DNA from: JAICKM01 sp038228295
GTDB taxonomy: Bacteria; Chloroflexota; Chloroflexia; QHBQ01; JAICKM01
Assembly (NCBI GenBank): GCA_038228295.1
Contig: JBBRPH010000023.1
Span: 8,524 to 72,523, forward strand
Length of the DNA stretch: 64,000 nt
Reading direction: 5' to 3'
Shown: positions 17,552-25,429 of the stretch, one piece after another
How the letters are laid out: each line of letters opens with the position of its first letter
How positions within the stretch are numbered: position 1 is the first letter of the stretch
Notes under the pieces: generated by a model
Database searches by the model: none
What the model was told of the DNA's origin: nothing
The model's input: the letters and a program-made list of their open reading frames with translations, nothing else
Program-made: the position numbers and the translations under genes

Positions 17552-17738
17552 AGCGCCATGATACCATAAGCGCGGCTTACGCGGCAGGTCGCCGCCGATA
17601 AATCCCACAACCAACACCCCTCGTTATCCGTCAATAGTAGCAGTTGGTAAATAGAGCGCAACACAGTCCACACCAGAGGCGAAGTGTAGTTTCTCGGCTG
17701 CCGCCGGCAGACACTAGCATAGCCCCTCTGCGCCTGCA

Positions 17739-17767
17739 TTGCACGGCTCCGGCTTTGCCCGTATAAT
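17739..17767 (+). promoter_or_regulatory. Promoter of the HTH-Sm regulator operon
   Basis: TTGCAC (17739-17744), 17-base spacer, TATAAT (17762-17767), giving a 5' leader of about 42 bases before the GTG at 17816 with AAGGAG as ribosome site. Confidence 0.7.
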
Positions 17768-17815
17768 AGCCGTGTGTTGCCACACATAAACGGCATATAG
17801 TAAAGGAGTCGCGGC

Positions 17816-19021
17816 GTGAATCGTTTGAAGCAGATTCGGGAACGCAAAAGTTTTAGTCTCGCCCAGCTTGCCGCCCGCACCGGCATCCCACTGCGCGTGT
17901 TGACAGACTATGAGGAAAACACCCAGGAGATCGCGGCGGCGCACATCAAGGTCCTGAGTAAAGTGCTGTGGGTGAAACCGGAAGAGCTAGTGCCCCCGCC
18001 CGAAGCCCAGGTAGCGGCACCACCCGCGCCGGCCGCAGTCGCCGTCCCGGCGGGGGTGGTGCCGGCCGGCACGCCGCCGCCGGCGGCCTATGGTGCCGCC
18101 CCCGCCGTTGCCACAGCCGACCCCAGCGCACCGCGGCCCTACGCACCCGCCGCTCCCTATGGCGCACCCCGGCCCGAAGGCGCGCCCGCACGCCCGCCCA
18201 TGCCGCCGGGCGGTGATGCCGGGCGCGGGGCACGTCCCGCCGGGCGCGGCCGCCGCGAACCGGCCGTCATGCCCGCGACCGATGGGCAAATGACCGAGAT
18301 CATGCGCCTGGCCGCCCGCCTGAATCTCAGCACCGCCGACCTGGAAACCGAGTTCGGGCGCGGTATTGACACGATCACCCGCTTCGATGCACGCGAGTGG
18401 ATTAAAAAGCTGCGCGAAGACGCACTTGCCAAAGCGCCACCGGCCAAAGTTCACTTCGGCCAGTGGCCCGGCCTCAAAGACGACCACGAAGCCGTCTACT
18501 TAGCCGAGCAGCGCGAATTAGGGTCGGAGTTGCGCGTCGTGCTGTTTAACGGTAGCGTATTCAGTGGGCGCATCACCGATTTCACACCCTACACACTCAC
18601 GCTGGAAACGGCGGGCGACGCACATGAGCAGATCGTGTTGCGTAAGCTGGCCGTGGCCTATTACCAGCGCAGCACCGTCGGCGACGGCAGCCGACCCGCC
18701 CCGGCCCCCGCTGCCGATGCCAAAGACATCGCGCCCTTCGCCGGGCCGGCACTGCCGACCTTCGGCACGCCGGCGGCGGCCGCCGACTCCGCCGCCACCG
18801 CGCCGGTGGCTGCTACGCCCGATGCAGCCGCAGCAACTACAACTCCCGTGGCCGACGCGCAAGCCGAGGTTGTCCCCGAACCGGCGGCGCCGGCCGCCAA
18901 GCCGCGCGCCTCGCGGGCCAAAGCCGCCAAAGCGGACCCGGTCGCGGCGGCGGCGGGCGGCGTGTCGAGTGGCGAAGGTGCCCCGTCGGTCGGGGCCGGC
19001 GGTGAGGAGGCCGGGGCATGA
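17816..19021 (+). CDS. HTH / Sm(Hfq)-like fusion protein, long form
   Basis: A 401-residue protein of mixed build. Residues 1-60: XRE-type HTH (LKQIRERKSFSLAQLAARTG, then VLTDYEENTQEIAAAH). Residues 62-150: Pro/Ala-rich linker. Residues 155-205: a small helical domain, GQMTEIMRLAARLNLS then EFGRGIDTITRFDAREWIKKL, like helical modules seen near phage recombinases. Residues 230-283: an Sm/Hfq-like strand pattern, LGSELRVVLFNGSVFSGRI then LTLE and IVLRKLAVAYY. Residues 285-401: Ala/Pro/Lys-rich tail. The stop overlaps the next gene as ATGA. The Sm call is by pattern, with K kept and H replaced in the KH-like position. Suggested role: DNA- or RNA-binding regulator. Confidence 0.72.
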   Translation: MNRLKQIRERKSFSLAQLAARTGIPLRVLTDYEENTQEIAAAHIKVLSKVLWVKPEELVPPPEAQVAAPPAPAAVAVPAGVVPAGTPPPAAYGAAPAVATADPSAPRPYAPAAPYGAPRPEGAPARPPMPPGGDAGRGARPAGRGRREPAVMPATDGQMTEIMRLAARLNLSTADLETEFGRGIDTITRFDAREWIKKLREDALAKAPPAKVHFGQWPGLKDDHEAVYLAEQRELGSELRVVLFNGSVFSGRITDFTPYTLTLETAGDAHEQIVLRKLAVAYYQRSTVGDGSRPAPAPAADAKDIAPFAGPALPTFGTPAAAADSAATAPVAATPDAAAATTTPVADAQAEVVPEPAAPAAKPRASRAKAAKADPVAAAAGGVSSGEGAPSVGAGGEEAGA

Positions 19022-19425
19022 GCCTCAGTGATTACGTCAAGTTCCTGCGCGCCGCCAAAGGCGGCGTTACGCCGTGGGAGATCGCGGATGCCACCGGCCT
19101 CTCGTCCAAAGAAGTCCATCTGTTGGAGGTCAAGCACCGGCGCATGGGCGAAGACGATGCCATGCTCGACAAACTGGCCGCCTACTTTGAGGTGCCGGCC
19201 GATGCGCTGACCGGCCGGCGCGACTCTTTCCGCAAGCGGCTGACCGGCTTCCTGGCCGACCGCCAGCGCACGGGCGAAACAGTCACGCTGGTGCTGGAAA
19301 GCGGCGAAGCCTTGCACGGCACCGTGACCTGGTTTGGCCGCGAAGCACTGGCCCTGACCCCCACCGACGGCGACCCGGAGCGCCCGCTGGTGGTACAGCG
19401 AGCCATCGTCGCCCAATGGCGTTAG
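19018..19425 (+). CDS. HTH / Sm(Hfq)-like fusion protein, short form
   Basis: A 135-residue protein with the same two-domain order as its upstream neighbour without the linkers. Residues 1-68: HTH (FLRAAKGGVTPWEIADATGL, then SSKEVHLLEVKHRRMGEDD) continuing into a helical segment. Residues 85-135: Sm-like strands (ETVTLVLESGEALHGTVTWF, then ALALTP and PLVVQRAIVAQW). It begins inside the stop of the long form (ATGA), so the two are made together, perhaps as partners of a mixed ring. No family name is known to me for this arrangement. Confidence 0.72.
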   Translation: MSLSDYVKFLRAAKGGVTPWEIADATGLSSKEVHLLEVKHRRMGEDDAMLDKLAAYFEVPADALTGRRDSFRKRLTGFLADRQRTGETVTLVLESGEALHGTVTWFGREALALTPTDGDPERPLVVQRAIVAQWR

Positions 19426-19434
19426 CTCTAACCA

Positions 19435-20163
19435 GTGTCTACTCGACCGGGAACCGCAGCGCCGCCTGCCGATAAAATCTGGTATCTCAAGCGCATCAAA
19501 ATCTTGAGCGACCTGGACGATCCGACGCTGCACAGCGTGGCGGCCAAAGTCGTGAGCGTGGCCTACCGGCGGCGCGAAACGATTTTTACCGCCTGGGATC
19601 CCAGCGACCGCGTGTACCTGCTCCGCAGCGGGCGCGTCAAGTTGTATATGCTGTCCGACGAGGGCCGCGAGATCACGCTGGCGATCATGGAGCCGGGCGA
19701 CATCTTCGGCGAAACGGCCCTCGTCAACCCGGCGGCCCGGCAGGTGTTTGCCGAAGCCCTTGATGATGCGACCGTCGCCGTCATGGGCCTGCCCGACTTT
19801 GAGGCGCTGATGCGTGACCAACCCGATGTGGCCTTGCGCGTCATGCAGGCCATCGGCCGCCAGCTACTCAACACGCAGCGCCAGGTGGAGAGCCTGGCCT
19901 TTGCCGATGTCAGCACCCGCCTGGCGCGCTTCCTGCTGGACCAGGCCCGCACACACGGTCAAAGCGCCGATGGTTCCGGCGAACTGCGCCTGCCGTTGGC
20001 CCTCACCCATCAGGAGATGGCTAACGTGCTGGGCACCACTCGCGAAACCCTCACCTCCACCCTCAACCGCTTCGTAGACGCCGGCGTGGTGCGCGTCGAA
20101 AGCCGCGGCACGCTCCTCATCCGCGACCCCGCTGACTTGCGCGCTCGCGCCCATGTAGACTAG
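19435..20163 (+). CDS. Crp/FNR-family transcriptional regulator
   Basis: Residues about 25-145 form the cyclic-nucleotide-binding beta-roll (VYLLRSGRVKLYMLSDEGRE, then LAIMEPGDIFGETALV), about 150-175 the dimer helix, and 175-235 the winged helix with HQEMANVLGTTRETLTSTLN as recognition unit. The PGDIFGE signature is kept, but the downstream RxS motif for cAMP is not clear, so the ligand is open; no FNR-type cysteine cluster is seen. GTG start 9 bases after the short HTH-Sm gene, in the same operon. Confidence 0.93.
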   Translation: MSTRPGTAAPPADKIWYLKRIKILSDLDDPTLHSVAAKVVSVAYRRRETIFTAWDPSDRVYLLRSGRVKLYMLSDEGREITLAIMEPGDIFGETALVNPAARQVFAEALDDATVAVMGLPDFEALMRDQPDVALRVMQAIGRQLLNTQRQVESLAFADVSTRLARFLLDQARTHGQSADGSGELRLPLALTHQEMANVLGTTRETLTSTLNRFVDAGVVRVESRGTLLIRDPADLRARAHVD

Positions 20164-20207
20164 CGCAACGCCGCCGGTGGTTCCCCACCCACCCGACTAG
20201 CCCCACG

Positions 20208-20308
20208 GACACCTAACCCCGGACCCCGCTAGGCATCAGGTATCAGGCATCAGGTAGTAGGAGACGCACCTCGGACCTCTGACCCCTGACCCCTGACCCC
20301 TGATACCT
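20208..20308. repeat. Heptanucleotide repeat block, partly self-complementary
   Basis: Three runs of period 7: GACACCT-type units (20208-20228), GGCATCA/GGTATCA units (20232-20259) and GACCCCT units (20274-20308). The second and third runs are inverted relative to each other (AGGTATCAGG against CCTGATACCT), so the transcript could fold back here. It fills the gap after the Crp gene and may serve as its terminator. Confidence 0.8.
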
Positions 20309-20346
20309 AAATCAGCATTTATGTTCGCTTTTTAGCCGCAAACCTA

Positions 20347-20376
20347 TTGACACGAACGATTGTTCTGTGCTATGAT
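20347..20376 (+). promoter_or_regulatory. lexA promoter with embedded SOS box
   Basis: TTGACA (20347-20352), 18-base spacer, TATGAT (20371-20376). The spacer contains CGAACGATTGTTCT (20353-20366), whose GAAC-N4-GTTC core is the Gram-positive type LexA box. LexA bound here would block its own promoter. Confidence 0.85.
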
Positions 20377-20630
20377 AGGGCCAGAAGCCTTGTACCCTAG
20401 AGACAATGAGTGGTCGCCATCAGCAGATGCCACTTTGTGAAACTCGGCGACACTATGCAAGCTAAAGATCGGCCCGGCCCCGGTGACGCGGGGGGCAAAG
20501 GGGCTGCTGTCCGTGATGGAGAGGGCGTGGGCCACCGCCGAAGGGGCCACTGGAAGGGGCAGGTGCGCGATAGGTCGCTCAAGCGACTGCTAAGCGGCGT
20601 CGGCCACACCAGATAGCAAGGGGCAACCAG

Positions 20631-21293
20631 ATGGGCAAACGTAAAACGGAGCTGTCAGACCTCCAAAACCGAATGTGCAAATATATCGGTCAGTTTATTG
20701 ACGACCATAACTACTCGCCTAGCGTGCGCGACATCCAGCGCGAGCTGAGCGTCTCGTCCACGTCCGTGGTGGACTATAATCTCAAGGCGCTGGAAGAGCG
20801 TGGCGTGATCCACCGCGACAAAAACATCTCACGCGCGATTGAGTTGGTCGAAAAGACCAGCGCCCCGCGCACATTGCGGATTCCGCTGGCCCCCACGCCT
20901 ATCGCCGCCGGTACCGCCATTCCCGTGCTGGAAGAACTCCTGGCAGCAGGGAACTGGGAGCCGATGGAGATTTCGCCGCTGCACCTGGGACGCTATGCCG
21001 GTCATCCCGAAGAGCTATACGCGCTGCGCGTCAAAGGCTATTCGATGATCGAAGACCTCATCAACGACGGCGACATTGTGGTGATGCACTCACAACAAAC
21101 CGCCGAAGTCGGCCAAACTGTCGCGGCCTGGTTGCGCGCCGAGCAAGCGGTGACGCTCAAACGATACTACCCCGAAGGCCAGGGCCGCGTGCGTTTGCAG
21201 CCCGCCAACGAGACGATGGACCCGATCTACACGCACGAAAGCAACCTTGAAATCAAGGGACGCCTCGTCTGCGTGGTGCGCCAACTCGCCTAA
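20631..21293 (+). CDS. lexA: LexA repressor
   Basis: SOS repressor of 220 residues: winged helix in residues 1-70 (LQNRMCKYIGQFIDDHNYSP, then SVRDIQRELSVSSTSVVDYN), self-cleavage site Ala93-Gly94 in TPIAAGTAIP, catalytic Ser138 in GYSMIED and Lys177 in TLKRYY. All parts needed for RecA-stimulated autocleavage are present. AAGGGG lies about 8 bases before the ATG. The operator between its -35 and -10 shows autoregulation. The leader of about 250 bases is unusually long for lexA. Confidence 0.96.
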   Translation: MGKRKTELSDLQNRMCKYIGQFIDDHNYSPSVRDIQRELSVSSTSVVDYNLKALEERGVIHRDKNISRAIELVEKTSAPRTLRIPLAPTPIAAGTAIPVLEELLAAGNWEPMEISPLHLGRYAGHPEELYALRVKGYSMIEDLINDGDIVVMHSQQTAEVGQTVAAWLRAEQAVTLKRYYPEGQGRVRLQPANETMDPIYTHESNLEIKGRLVCVVRQLA

Positions 21294-21339
21294 TCGCATA
21301 CGCCGGGTGGCCGGAGCCGCCCGATCAGGAGGAACCGCG

Positions 21340-22035
21340 ATGCCTGATCCGCGTTGGCCGCCCACGCGGGGTGGTCCTGATCCGTTGGCAGCAGGGTTAG
21401 CCCCCGCTTGGGGTGCGTTTCAGCGCAGCCCCGATGGGGCGGGGGTTACGCTCCAGGCGGCGCAACGGTCCGGCGCCGGCCTGCGTGTGCTGGGCACTGC
21501 CCCGCCGGCCGGTGCCGCCCGTCACCGCAACGCCGCCAACAGCCGCGTCTATGTCACTGATCTGCAATCGGCCCGCACCCGACGCGACACGGCCCGCATC
21601 CCGGTCATCGGCGAAATCGCCGCCGGCCAATATGATGCCACCGTTGCCTTCCATGATTACGATGCCTATGAGTACGGCGTGGAAGTGGATCGCGCGCTGG
21701 TGGCTGCCGGTAGCGGCGCGTATGCCTTGCGCGTGCGCGGCACTTCCATGACCCATGTCGGCATCCAGCCCGGCGATCTGGTCGTGGTCCAACCCGCTAA
21801 TTGCGCCGATCAGGGCGACTTCGTGGTGGCACGCCTCACCGACTCCGACTCGCCTGAAGGCTATGTCACCCTCAAACGCTTCTATCGCAAGCGCGATCAT
21901 ATCTTTTTGCAGTCGGCCACCGCTGACCGCGAACCGATCCGGCTTTATCCGGCCGGCCGCGCCGCTGAGGGTGACCGCGACCGGGTGAAAGTTCAGGGCC
22001 GGGTCATTGTCGTAATCAAGCCCACAGGTGTATAA
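21340..22035 (+). CDS. LexA-like S24 peptidase without a DNA-binding domain
   Basis: A 231-residue protein whose C-terminal 140 residues are a full LexA/UmuD peptidase: cleavage pair Ala95-Gly96 in GEIAAGQYD, Ser136 in RGTSMTHVG, Lys179 in VTLKRFY. The N-terminal 75 residues are Pro/Gly/Ala-rich and show no helix-turn-helix, so it resembles UmuD more than a repressor, yet no umuC follows. The start at 21340 has AGGAGG at ideal distance; an upstream ATG at 21247 lies inside lexA. The tandem position suggests cotranscription with lexA. Confidence 0.85.
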   Translation: MPDPRWPPTRGGPDPLAAGLAPAWGAFQRSPDGAGVTLQAAQRSGAGLRVLGTAPPAGAARHRNAANSRVYVTDLQSARTRRDTARIPVIGEIAAGQYDATVAFHDYDAYEYGVEVDRALVAAGSGAYALRVRGTSMTHVGIQPGDLVVVQPANCADQGDFVVARLTDSDSPEGYVTLKRFYRKRDHIFLQSATADREPIRLYPAGRAAEGDRDRVKVQGRVIVVIKPTGV

Positions 22036-22036
22036 T
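22007..22036 (+). promoter_or_regulatory. Possible promoter of the FtsK-like gene
   Basis: TTGTCG (22007-22012), 18 bases, TATAAT (22031-22036), overlapping the end of the S24 gene. A 13-bp hairpin (22040-22071) would then form the very 5' end of the transcript, or act as terminator of the S24 gene. Confidence 0.45.
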
Positions 22037-22039
22037 GAC

Positions 22040-22071
22040 GCAAGCGTGGGCGCATGGCCGCCCACGCTTGC
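22040..22071 (+). terminator. Strong hairpin between the S24 and FtsK-like genes
   Basis: A 13-bp perfect GC-rich stem with a 6-base loop directly after the S24 stop, followed by TTACCC, a weak T tail. Could be a terminator or a 5'-end stabiliser for the next gene. Confidence 0.5.
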
Positions 22072-22094
22072 TTACCCGCTAACACTGGGATGCG

Positions 22095-23228
22095 ATGCAC
22101 GACTTGTTAGATCACCACGCCAACGCGATTGAATATGTGCTGCACGCCCACGAAATAGACGGGCGCGTAACGGGCGGCTCGTTGTCGCCTCGGCTGCTGC
22201 ATTTTCAGCTGCAACTACCGCCGCGTGTGCGGCCCTCGCGCATTGCCCCGCTGTTGGGCGAGATCGCTGAAGCGTTGCAGGTGCCTGCCGTGCGCCTGGC
22301 GCCCGACCCGGAGACCGGCGACCTGGTGCTGGAAGTACCGCGCCCCGATCCGGTAGCTGTGCGCCTGTTGCCGCTGGCGAAGAAAGTAGCCCAACTGGTG
22401 CCGCCGATCACGGCCACGCTGGGCCTGGATACGGGCGGCGCACCGCTACTGCTGCGGCTAGACGCGCCCGAAGTCTGCCCCGCTCTGGTGATTGGTGCGG
22501 GCGGCGCAGGCAAGTCGGCCCTCTTGCAAACAATGGCCCTCTCGCTGGCTCTCCACAACAGCCCTGACACACTACGGCTAATGATGATTGACTTGAGCGG
22601 GCCGGGTCGGCGCGGGCGCAAAGTCAGCGCGTGGGACGGCCTGGATGCCCTGCCGCACCTGATCGCCGAACCGGTGCGTGAACCGCAAGAAGCCCACCTG
22701 CGACTGCGCTGGGTGGGCCGCCTCTTCCACGAACGCGCCGCAATGCTCGCCGATGGCGAAGCGTTAGACGGCGCGGCGCTGGTTGTGATGATTGACGGCC
22801 TGGAAGCCGTCGTCGCCGGGTCGCAAGGCCGCGATTCGCTCGCGCTGCTTGACCACATCGCCCGTGAGGGCCGCGAATTGGGTGTGTATTTAGTAGCCGC
22901 CGGTCTCGGCTCGCCGGTGATGGATCAGTTGCCCTGGGGCGCGCGCCTAGTGGGGCGCTGCAAAGACAGCAAGCAGGCCGCCCAGGCTGCGGGCTTGCCC
23001 GGCAGCGGGGCTGAAGGACTGCTGGGCGAAGGCGATTTCCTGGCCCTGTTGGGCGGTGAAACCGTGCGCTTCCAGGCTGCCGGCCTGACCCCCGACGAAG
23101 TCGCGCGCACCGTGGCGCTGCTGGATCAAGTCGCCGCCGCCGAAACCGCTTCCGCCGAGATGGAACTCAAAGCCGGCCATCCCGGTCGCGCCGCCCCGCG
23201 CCTCCTCCGTACCGGCCCCGCTAAATAA
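22095..23228 (+). CDS. Reduced FtsK/SpoIIIE-like DNA translocase ATPase
   Basis: A 377-residue soluble protein that keeps the FtsK alpha and RecA-like domains but lacks the membrane region and the gamma DNA-reading domain. Residues 45-105 match the alpha-domain pattern ending VLEVPRPDPVAV; Walker A is GAGGAGKSAL near residue 140; LRLMMIDLSG and the phrase LPHLIAEPVREPQEA correspond to the FtsK IDPK and PHL.PVV motifs; Walker B is VVMIDGLEAVV. Position beside two SOS-type proteins hints at a role in DNA repair or chromosome handling after damage. The ATG is the second of two in close order. Confidence 0.75.
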   Translation: MHDLLDHHANAIEYVLHAHEIDGRVTGGSLSPRLLHFQLQLPPRVRPSRIAPLLGEIAEALQVPAVRLAPDPETGDLVLEVPRPDPVAVRLLPLAKKVAQLVPPITATLGLDTGGAPLLLRLDAPEVCPALVIGAGGAGKSALLQTMALSLALHNSPDTLRLMMIDLSGPGRRGRKVSAWDGLDALPHLIAEPVREPQEAHLRLRWVGRLFHERAAMLADGEALDGAALVVMIDGLEAVVAGSQGRDSLALLDHIAREGRELGVYLVAAGLGSPVMDQLPWGARLVGRCKDSKQAAQAAGLPGSGAEGLLGEGDFLALLGGETVRFQAAGLTPDEVARTVALLDQVAAAETASAEMELKAGHPGRAAPRLLRTGPAK

Positions 23229-23234
23229 ACGGCT

Positions 23235-23342
23235 CCCACGGTTTACCCCAGCTACCGTTTGGACATACCCAACGACGCAGTATCTTCCGCCGCTGCGCTA
23301 AGTTAAGTTCGGCAACGGGGCTTTAGGCCGACGGGTCATGCC
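23235..23342 (-). ncRNA. 5S rRNA-like structured RNA
   Basis: On the minus strand the region contains in order several 5S rRNA core words: CCCCGTTGCCGAAC, TTAG, CAGCGGCGGAAGATACTGC, and GGGGTAAACCGTGGGAG, with an extra 7-bp hairpin between the last two. The order and spacing fit 5S loops B-E, but I could not close helix I between the ends, and the spacing after CCGAAC is about 5 bases short. It may be a divergent, inserted or decayed 5S gene. Ends are approximate. Confidence 0.4.
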
Positions 23343-23365
23343 TACCGAAGTATTTTGCTCGGTAG
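23342..23365. other. Hairpin upstream of the hydrolase gene
   Basis: 7-bp perfect stem CTACCGA/TCGGTAG with a 10-base loop, between the 5S-like RNA and the hydrolase start; it could be part of the 5' leader of either. Confidence 0.4.
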
Positions 23366-23390
23366 AATAACATGCAGGGCCATATAGTTT

Positions 23391-24224
23391 ATGTCGGATC
23401 TTACGCAGCAATATGCCCGGTTTCAGGCCACCCACCCCCGCACGCGGCGGCGGGTGAACGGCGTAGCGTGGGAGTATATTCGGGCGGGGGCGGGCACACG
23501 GGCACTGCTATTGCTGCCGGGTGCGCCGGGGCGGGCCGATATGGCCTTCGAGTACATCACGGTCTTTGCGCGCCGGCAACGGGTGCTATCGATTAGCTAC
23601 CCGCCGGCGGTGCGGACGATGGCCGATCTGACCGAGGGGTTAGCGGCGATCCTGACGGCGGAGGGTATTAGGCAGGCGGTAGTGCTGGGTGGGTCGTATA
23701 GCGGCTGGGTGGCACAAGCCCTGGTACGGCGGCATCCCGATCGGGTGCAGGCGCTGATCCTGTCGGATACAGGCGTGGCGCAGCCCGCCCGCGCGCACCA
23801 CATACGCCGCCTGCTGCGCCTGCTGCGCCTGCTGCCGTTGCCGCTCCTGCGCGCGCTGCTGTGGGCGGGCACGTTTGCCTATGTGCAGGAGATTGGGGCC
23901 GGGCGCACCTTCTGGCGCCGGCGATTTCACGCCTTCATCCGCACCCTCACACAGGCCGATTGCCGGGGGCGGCTGCGCTGCCTGCTGGATTTTGATACCC
24001 ACTATCGTTGCGATCCGGGCGACCTAGCCGCCTGGCCCGGTCGCATCCTGATCCTGGAATCGGCCGCCGACCCGCTGGTGGGCGCCGCCGAGCGCGGCGC
24101 GCTCCGGGCCTGCTATCCCCAGGCACAGGTCCACACCTTCGCCGGCAGCGGTCATGCCGGCTCGCTGGCCCGTCGTGGCGAGTATGTTGCCGCGATTGCG
24201 GCGTTTTTAGACAAGGAGCCGTAA
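23391..24224 (+). CDS. Alpha/beta-fold hydrolase
   Basis: A 277-residue soluble hydrolase: oxyanion strand LLLLPGAPG, nucleophile elbow GGSYSGW (Ser in GxSxG), acid region LILESAADPLV, and catalytic His in GSGHAGSL. The maspardin-like layout and basic helix RRLLRLLRLL make the substrate uncertain (esterase or lipase-like). Its stop shares one base with the start of the glycosyltransferase gene (TAATG), so the three genes 23391-26679 form an operon, probably for lipid or glycolipid metabolism. Confidence 0.85.
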   Translation: MSDLTQQYARFQATHPRTRRRVNGVAWEYIRAGAGTRALLLLPGAPGRADMAFEYITVFARRQRVLSISYPPAVRTMADLTEGLAAILTAEGIRQAVVLGGSYSGWVAQALVRRHPDRVQALILSDTGVAQPARAHHIRRLLRLLRLLPLPLLRALLWAGTFAYVQEIGAGRTFWRRRFHAFIRTLTQADCRGRLRCLLDFDTHYRCDPGDLAAWPGRILILESAADPLVGAAERGALRACYPQAQVHTFAGSGHAGSLARRGEYVAAIAAFLDKEP

Positions 24225-25429
24225 TGCCGCCTAGCCGCACCGACCATCTAGCCTGGGCACTGGCCGCGCTGTTTGCCGCCGACCGACTGGCGAAGGCGGC
24301 GGCGGTGGTCCACTTTTTCCGGCGGCCGCCGCCGCCGCAACCCGCGGTTTGGCCGTCCGTCACGCTGCTGCAACCGATCACACGCGGGGCACGGTTGCGC
24401 ACGACGCTGGGGGCACGCGGGCGACTGGTCTATCCCGCACCGATCCAATACCTGTTTGTTTGTGACACGCACGATGCCGAGTCGCAGGCCGTTTGTCGCG
24501 CCTGGCAGGCAGCGTTCCCGGCGCACGCGGCAACGATCATCACCGTGAGCGAGCCGGGTGAGCAGGCGGCGGCCAAGACGCACAAGCTGGTCGCCGGGCT
24601 GGCCGCCGCGACGGGCGAGGTCGTCTGCTGCATTGACGATGACGTTGCCCCGCGCCCGGATGCGCTACGGGTGCTGGTGCCCTATCTGGCCGGTCCGCAG
24701 GCCGGGGCGGTGTTCGGCCTGGCCTGCTACACGTGCTGGGGCAATGGCCCAACCAGCCTGATGAGCGCCTTCGTCAACGCCTATGCCCTGCTGACCTACA
24801 TCCCGCTGACCTATCTGACCGCGCCGTTCACCATCACCGGCCACCTATTTGCTCTACGCCGATCCACCCTGGCGGCTATCGGCGGCTTCAACGGCATGGA
24901 AAACCAGGTGGGTGACGATCACGAAATAGCCCGCCGCCTGCGTGATCACGGATTGCGGAGTGTGCAAACGCCGCTGATCTACGACGTGGAAAACGATTTC
25001 GCCGATTGGCGCGCCTACGCGATCCAGATGAAGCGCTGGTTTGTCTTCCCGCGCCAAGCGCTGTTGCCGCAGATGACCGCCCGCCCGCAGGCCATCGCAC
25101 TGCTGGGCAGCCTGGGCAACTTCGGACCGGGCCTGCTGGCCGCGCTAACACTGCTCACTCGCCGCCGCACGGTCGTCGGGGCGCTCAGTGCGAGCCTGAC
25201 CCTGTTTGCCGCGATCTACGCCGGCGGTGAAGCCCGCTACCTGCGCCGGCGCACTCCTTTGCGGGCGTGGCCGGCGGTCGGCGTGGTGGCGGTGCTGCAA
25301 CCACTCCAGATCCTGGCCGCCTTGCTGACCGACAATACCGTGCAGTGGCGCGGCAAACATATCCGCGTCTTACGGGGCGGCACTTACGAGGAAATCACGC
25401 CCCGCCGGCGGAAAGAGCGATCCCTATGA
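24224..25429 (+). CDS. GT21-like (ceramide glucosyltransferase-type) glycosyltransferase, copy 1
   Basis: Membrane-bound family 2/21 enzyme of 401 residues: N-terminal helix 5-25, catalytic domain with FVCDTHDAES, IDDDVAPRP (metal-binding DxD-like), the base in DDHEIARRL, the QMKRW product-site motif, and three C-terminal membrane helices. Ceramide- or diacylglycerol-type lipid acceptors are typical for this branch. The ATG at 24224 overlaps the hydrolase stop, and longer in-frame starts lie inside that gene. Its own stop overlaps the next paralog (ATGA). Confidence 0.88.
   Translation: MPPSRTDHLAWALAALFAADRLAKAAAVVHFFRRPPPPQPAVWPSVTLLQPITRGARLRTTLGARGRLVYPAPIQYLFVCDTHDAESQAVCRAWQAAFPAHAATIITVSEPGEQAAAKTHKLVAGLAAATGEVVCCIDDDVAPRPDALRVLVPYLAGPQAGAVFGLACYTCWGNGPTSLMSAFVNAYALLTYIPLTYLTAPFTITGHLFALRRSTLAAIGGFNGMENQVGDDHEIARRLRDHGLRSVQTPLIYDVENDFADWRAYAIQMKRWFVFPRQALLPQMTARPQAIALLGSLGNFGPGLLAALTLLTRRRTVVGALSASLTLFAAIYAGGEARYLRRRTPLRAWPAVGVVAVLQPLQILAALLTDNTVQWRGKHIRVLRGGTYEEITPRRRKERSL

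Noticed and set aside
20410..20616. Frame in the lexA leader as a gene
   Set aside because: Low-complexity basic peptide without a clear ribosome site; more likely non-coding leader.
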